Source: Prevotella sp. UBA7782
GTDB taxonomy: Bacteria; Bacteroidota; Bacteroidia; Bacteroidales; Bacteroidaceae
Assembly: GCA_002480935.1 (NCBI GenBank)
Contig: DLDC01000236.1
Location: 3,173 to 12,618 of the forward strand
Length of the DNA: 9,446 bases
Reading direction: 5' to 3'
Positions 7,553-9,446 of this stretch are shown in pieces. The notes beneath the pieces were generated by a model. That model saw only the letters and a list, made by a program, of their open reading frames with translations, did no database searches and was not told where the DNA came from. A program made the position numbers and the translations under genes. Positions within the stretch are counted from its first letter, which is position 1. Every line of letters begins with the position of its first letter.

Positions 7553-7591
7553 ATGATTTATCCTAGCCATGCCCTGCGGATGTCAAGTCGG

Positions 7592-8656
7592 TTACTTATT
7601 CTCTGCACTCTCATTAAAGGCAGCCTCCTCAGCCGCGGCGATGATTTCTTCACGCGAGGGAGGCTCTTTGGCTGAGATGTCAGACAGGTCGAACTCGTCG
7701 GCATCATGCTTCTTACCGCCACCCACAGGCGTTGTCTTCGTGTGGACAGGCTCTGGTGTGTCGCTAAACACCTCTGTCTTGAAGGCTGTCTCGTGCTTCT
7801 CTTCCTGAGGCTTGCTGCCTACAATGAAATCGTTTTGTGGCTCCATTGTGGGCACCAAGTCCACCGGCTCTTCCTCCATCTTTGTTCTGTTGCCCTTAGC
7901 GGCAAACACTTGGTCGATGAATTGTGGCTCGCGACGCAGCTTTTGCAGCGTTAGCTTGGCTGCCTGTTGCTGACTTTCCTTCTTTGAGTAGCCTTTTCCC
8001 TGACCGCCTTTAAGGTCCTCTATGATTACCTGATAGTGAAACAAAGGGCTTCCGCTCTCATCTTGCTTCTGATCGAGCATCTCAAAGCTCACGTTCACTC
8101 TGTTTTTCTGACTCCACTCCAACAGTTTTGACTTGAAGTTTACCTCTTTGTAAGCCACCTTGTCTATGTTGATGAGCTCACCCAGGATGCGTTGCTTCAT
8201 GAAGAACATGCAGGCATCGTAGCCTCTGTCGAGGTATAACGCGCCCACAAGCGCCTCGAAGGCGTTGCCACCCATATAGCTGTTGTGTGACGAGCTGTGC
8301 CCGCTGGAGAGCACAAGGTTGGTTATTCCCATCTCATCGGCCAGGCGGTTGAGCGTCTCGCGCTGCACAAGCTTGGAGCGGGTATTGGTGAGAAAGCCCT
8401 CGCGCTTGCCGGGAAAGTGCTCATAAACGATATCACCTACGATGGCATCCAGTATGGCATCTCCCAGAAACTCAAGTCTCTCATTATTCACGGGTCGCCC
8501 TTTAGCGTTGCGCCGTGCCACACTCTTGTGCATGAGGGCCAGCTTATAGTAGCTGATGTTGTGGGGATAGAGACCTATGACATGATACAAAGAAGAATAA
8601 AGCTCCTTTTCCTTGCGGAAAGGGAGCCTTATCTTATCGAAAAAATTAATCAACAT
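7592..8656 (-). CDS. rnc: Ribonuclease III with long C-terminal tail
   Basis: Double-strand-specific endoribonuclease for rRNA and mRNA processing in the cytoplasm; acts as a dimer with Mg2+. The RNase III catalytic domain (about 20-160) carries the signature [14 protein letters not shown] (58-71), giving E59, E62 and D66, and the second metal-ligand block [15 protein letters not shown] (129-143) with E134. The position matching E. coli D114 is N131, a substitution I believe is usual in Bacteroidetes. A double-stranded RNA-binding domain (about 171-240) includes [16 protein letters not shown]. Residues about 245-354 form an extra charged, proline-containing, low-complexity tail, so the protein is longer than the 226-residue E. 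coli enzyme. The ATG at 8656 lies 11 bases inside the end of fabF, suggesting coupled translation. Function by homology is secure; the role of the tail is unknown. Confidence 0.96.
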   Translation of the reverse strand: MLINFFDKIRLPFRKEKELYSSLYHVIGLYPHNISYYKLALMHKSVARRNAKGRPVNNERLEFLGDAILDAIVGDIVYEHFPGKREGFLTNTRSKLVQRETLNRLADEMGITNLVLSSGHSSSHNSYMGGNAFEALVGALYLDRGYDACMFFMKQRILGELINIDKVAYKEVNFKSKLLEWSQKNRVNVSFEMLDQKQDESGSPLFHYQVIIEDLKGGQGKGYSKKESQQQAAKLTLQKLRREPQFIDQVFAAKGNRTKMEEEPVDLVPTMEPQNDFIVGSKPQEEKHETAFKTEVFSDTPEPVHTKTTPVGGGKKHDADEFDLSDISAKEPPSREEIIAAAEEAAFNESAENK

Positions 8657-9446
8657 ACTTTTTGAAAATAACGCATGCGTTATGTCCGCCGAACCCGAAG
8701 GTATTGCTAAGTGCTACACGCACCTCACGCTTCTGTGCTTTGTTGAACGTGAAGTTCATGTTATAGTCTAGCTCGGGATCGTCATCGCCTTCCACATGAT
8801 TGATGGTAGGAGGAACAACATCGTTCTTCACAGCCAGCACGCAGGCCATTGCCTCAACGGCACCGGCGGCACCCAGGAGGTGACCTGTCATACTCTTGGT
8901 AGACGAAATGTTGAGTTTATAAGCATGATCGCCGAATACATCCTTGATGGCTTTGGCCTCTGAGATGTCGCCAACGTGAGTTGACGTGCCGTGAACATTG
9001 ATGTAATCGATGTCTTCAGGCTTCAGACCGGCGTCGTCCAGGGCAGCTTGCATAACGAGCTTGGCTCCCAGACCCTCCGGATGGCTTGCCGTGATGTGGT
9101 AAGCGTCGGCACTCTCGCCCTCACCCACCATCTCTGCGTATATCTTGGCGCCACGAGCCTTTGCGTGCTCAAGGTCTTCCAGGATAAGGCAACCAGCACC
9201 TTCGCCCATCACAAAGCCGTCTCGGCTGGCCGAGAAGGGGCGTGACGCGTGCTCAGGGTCGTCGTTGCGTGTGGAGAGAGCCTTCATAGAGTTGAAGCCA
9301 CCCACACCGCAGGCGCATATAGCGCTCTCTGCACCACCTGCCACAATCATGTCGGCCTTGCCCAAACGTATGAGGTTGAAGGCATCAGCCAGGGCGTTGC
9401 TCGATGAAGCGCACGCTGACGTGGTGGCATAGTTAGGTCCATGGAA
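8646..9446 (-). CDS. fabF: Beta-ketoacyl-ACP synthase II (FabF), 5' end outside window
   Basis: Condensing enzyme of type II fatty acid synthesis: extends acyl chains using malonyl-ACP in the cytoplasm. The frame is open to the right edge and gives the last 266 residues. The active-site cysteine is visible in [10 protein letters not shown] (window residue C12), with the two catalytic histidines in NVHGTST (H152) and [10 protein letters not shown] (H189). The spacings C to H of 140 and 177 equal those of E. coli FabF (C163, H303, H340), so about 151 N-terminal residues lie outside the window and the whole protein should be about 417 long, normal for FabF. The C-terminal gate block [16 protein letters not shown] is intact. 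It overlaps rnc by 11 bases. In this phylum an acyl carrier protein gene (acpP) commonly precedes fabF, but that cannot be seen here. Confidence 0.96.
   Translation of the reverse strand, partial: FHGPNYATTSACASSSNALADAFNLIRLGKADMIVAGGAESAICACGVGGFNSMKALSTRNDDPEHASRPFSASRDGFVMGEGAGCLILEDLEHAKARGAKIYAEMVGEGESADAYHITASHPEGLGAKLVMQAALDDAGLKPEDIDYINVHGTSTHVGDISEAKAIKDVFGDHAYKLNISSTKSMTGHLLGAAGAVEAMACVLAVKNDVVPPTINHVEGDDDPELDYNMNFTFNKAQKREVRVALSNTFGFGGHNACVIFKKYVD

Noticed and set aside
7331..7591. Small RNA, tRNA or riboswitch in the gap between rnc and the SusC-like gene
   Set aside because: Apart from the hairpin after rnc I see no cloverleaf, conserved aptamer core or second terminator that would support an RNA gene.
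8259..8272. RNase III as catalytically dead because of N131
   Set aside because: All other catalytic residues (E59, E62, D66, E134) and the dsRNA-binding domain are intact, and I recall Asn here as common in this phylum.

Overview
The window looks like a piece of a Bacteroidales chromosome, most likely Prevotella-like. The reasons are a SusC/SusD outer-membrane pair with typical signal sequences, a fabF-rnc gene pair (an arrangement I associate with Bacteroidetes), no clear Shine-Dalgarno sequences, and mixed base composition (GC-rich transporter genes beside AT-richer SusCD genes). Genus is inference. All six genes lie on the minus strand, so they are transcribed from high to low coordinates. 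The first (fabF) and the last (the ATPase) run off the window.

In order of transcription: (1) 9446-8646, 3' part of fabF (beta-ketoacyl-ACP synthase II), overlapping rnc (8656-7592, RNase III) by 11 bases. A strong imperfect hairpin (7552-7515) follows rnc and probably ends this housekeeping unit. (2) After an AT-rich leader come susC-like (7330-4100) and susD-like (4080-2245) genes, 19 bases apart. A clean hairpin plus T-run terminator (2221-2183) closes this operon. No enzyme, sigma/anti-sigma pair or sensor regulator lies next to it here, so its substrate cannot be named. (3) A polar amino acid ABC importer follows: one polypeptide fusing solute-binding protein and permease (2067-577), overlapping by 17 bases the start of its ATPase (593 to below 1).

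The most interesting item is the binding protein-permease fusion. Its two solute-binding lobes are in the reverse of the usual order. The segment equivalent to lobe 2 plus the C-terminal helix of GlnH/HisJ comes first, the segment equivalent to lobe 1 comes second, and the permease follows. The ligand-contact motifs of both lobes are present, so this reads as a natural circular permutation tethered at its hinge, not as a decayed gene. I found no RNA genes, CRISPR arrays, insertion sequences or phage genes.
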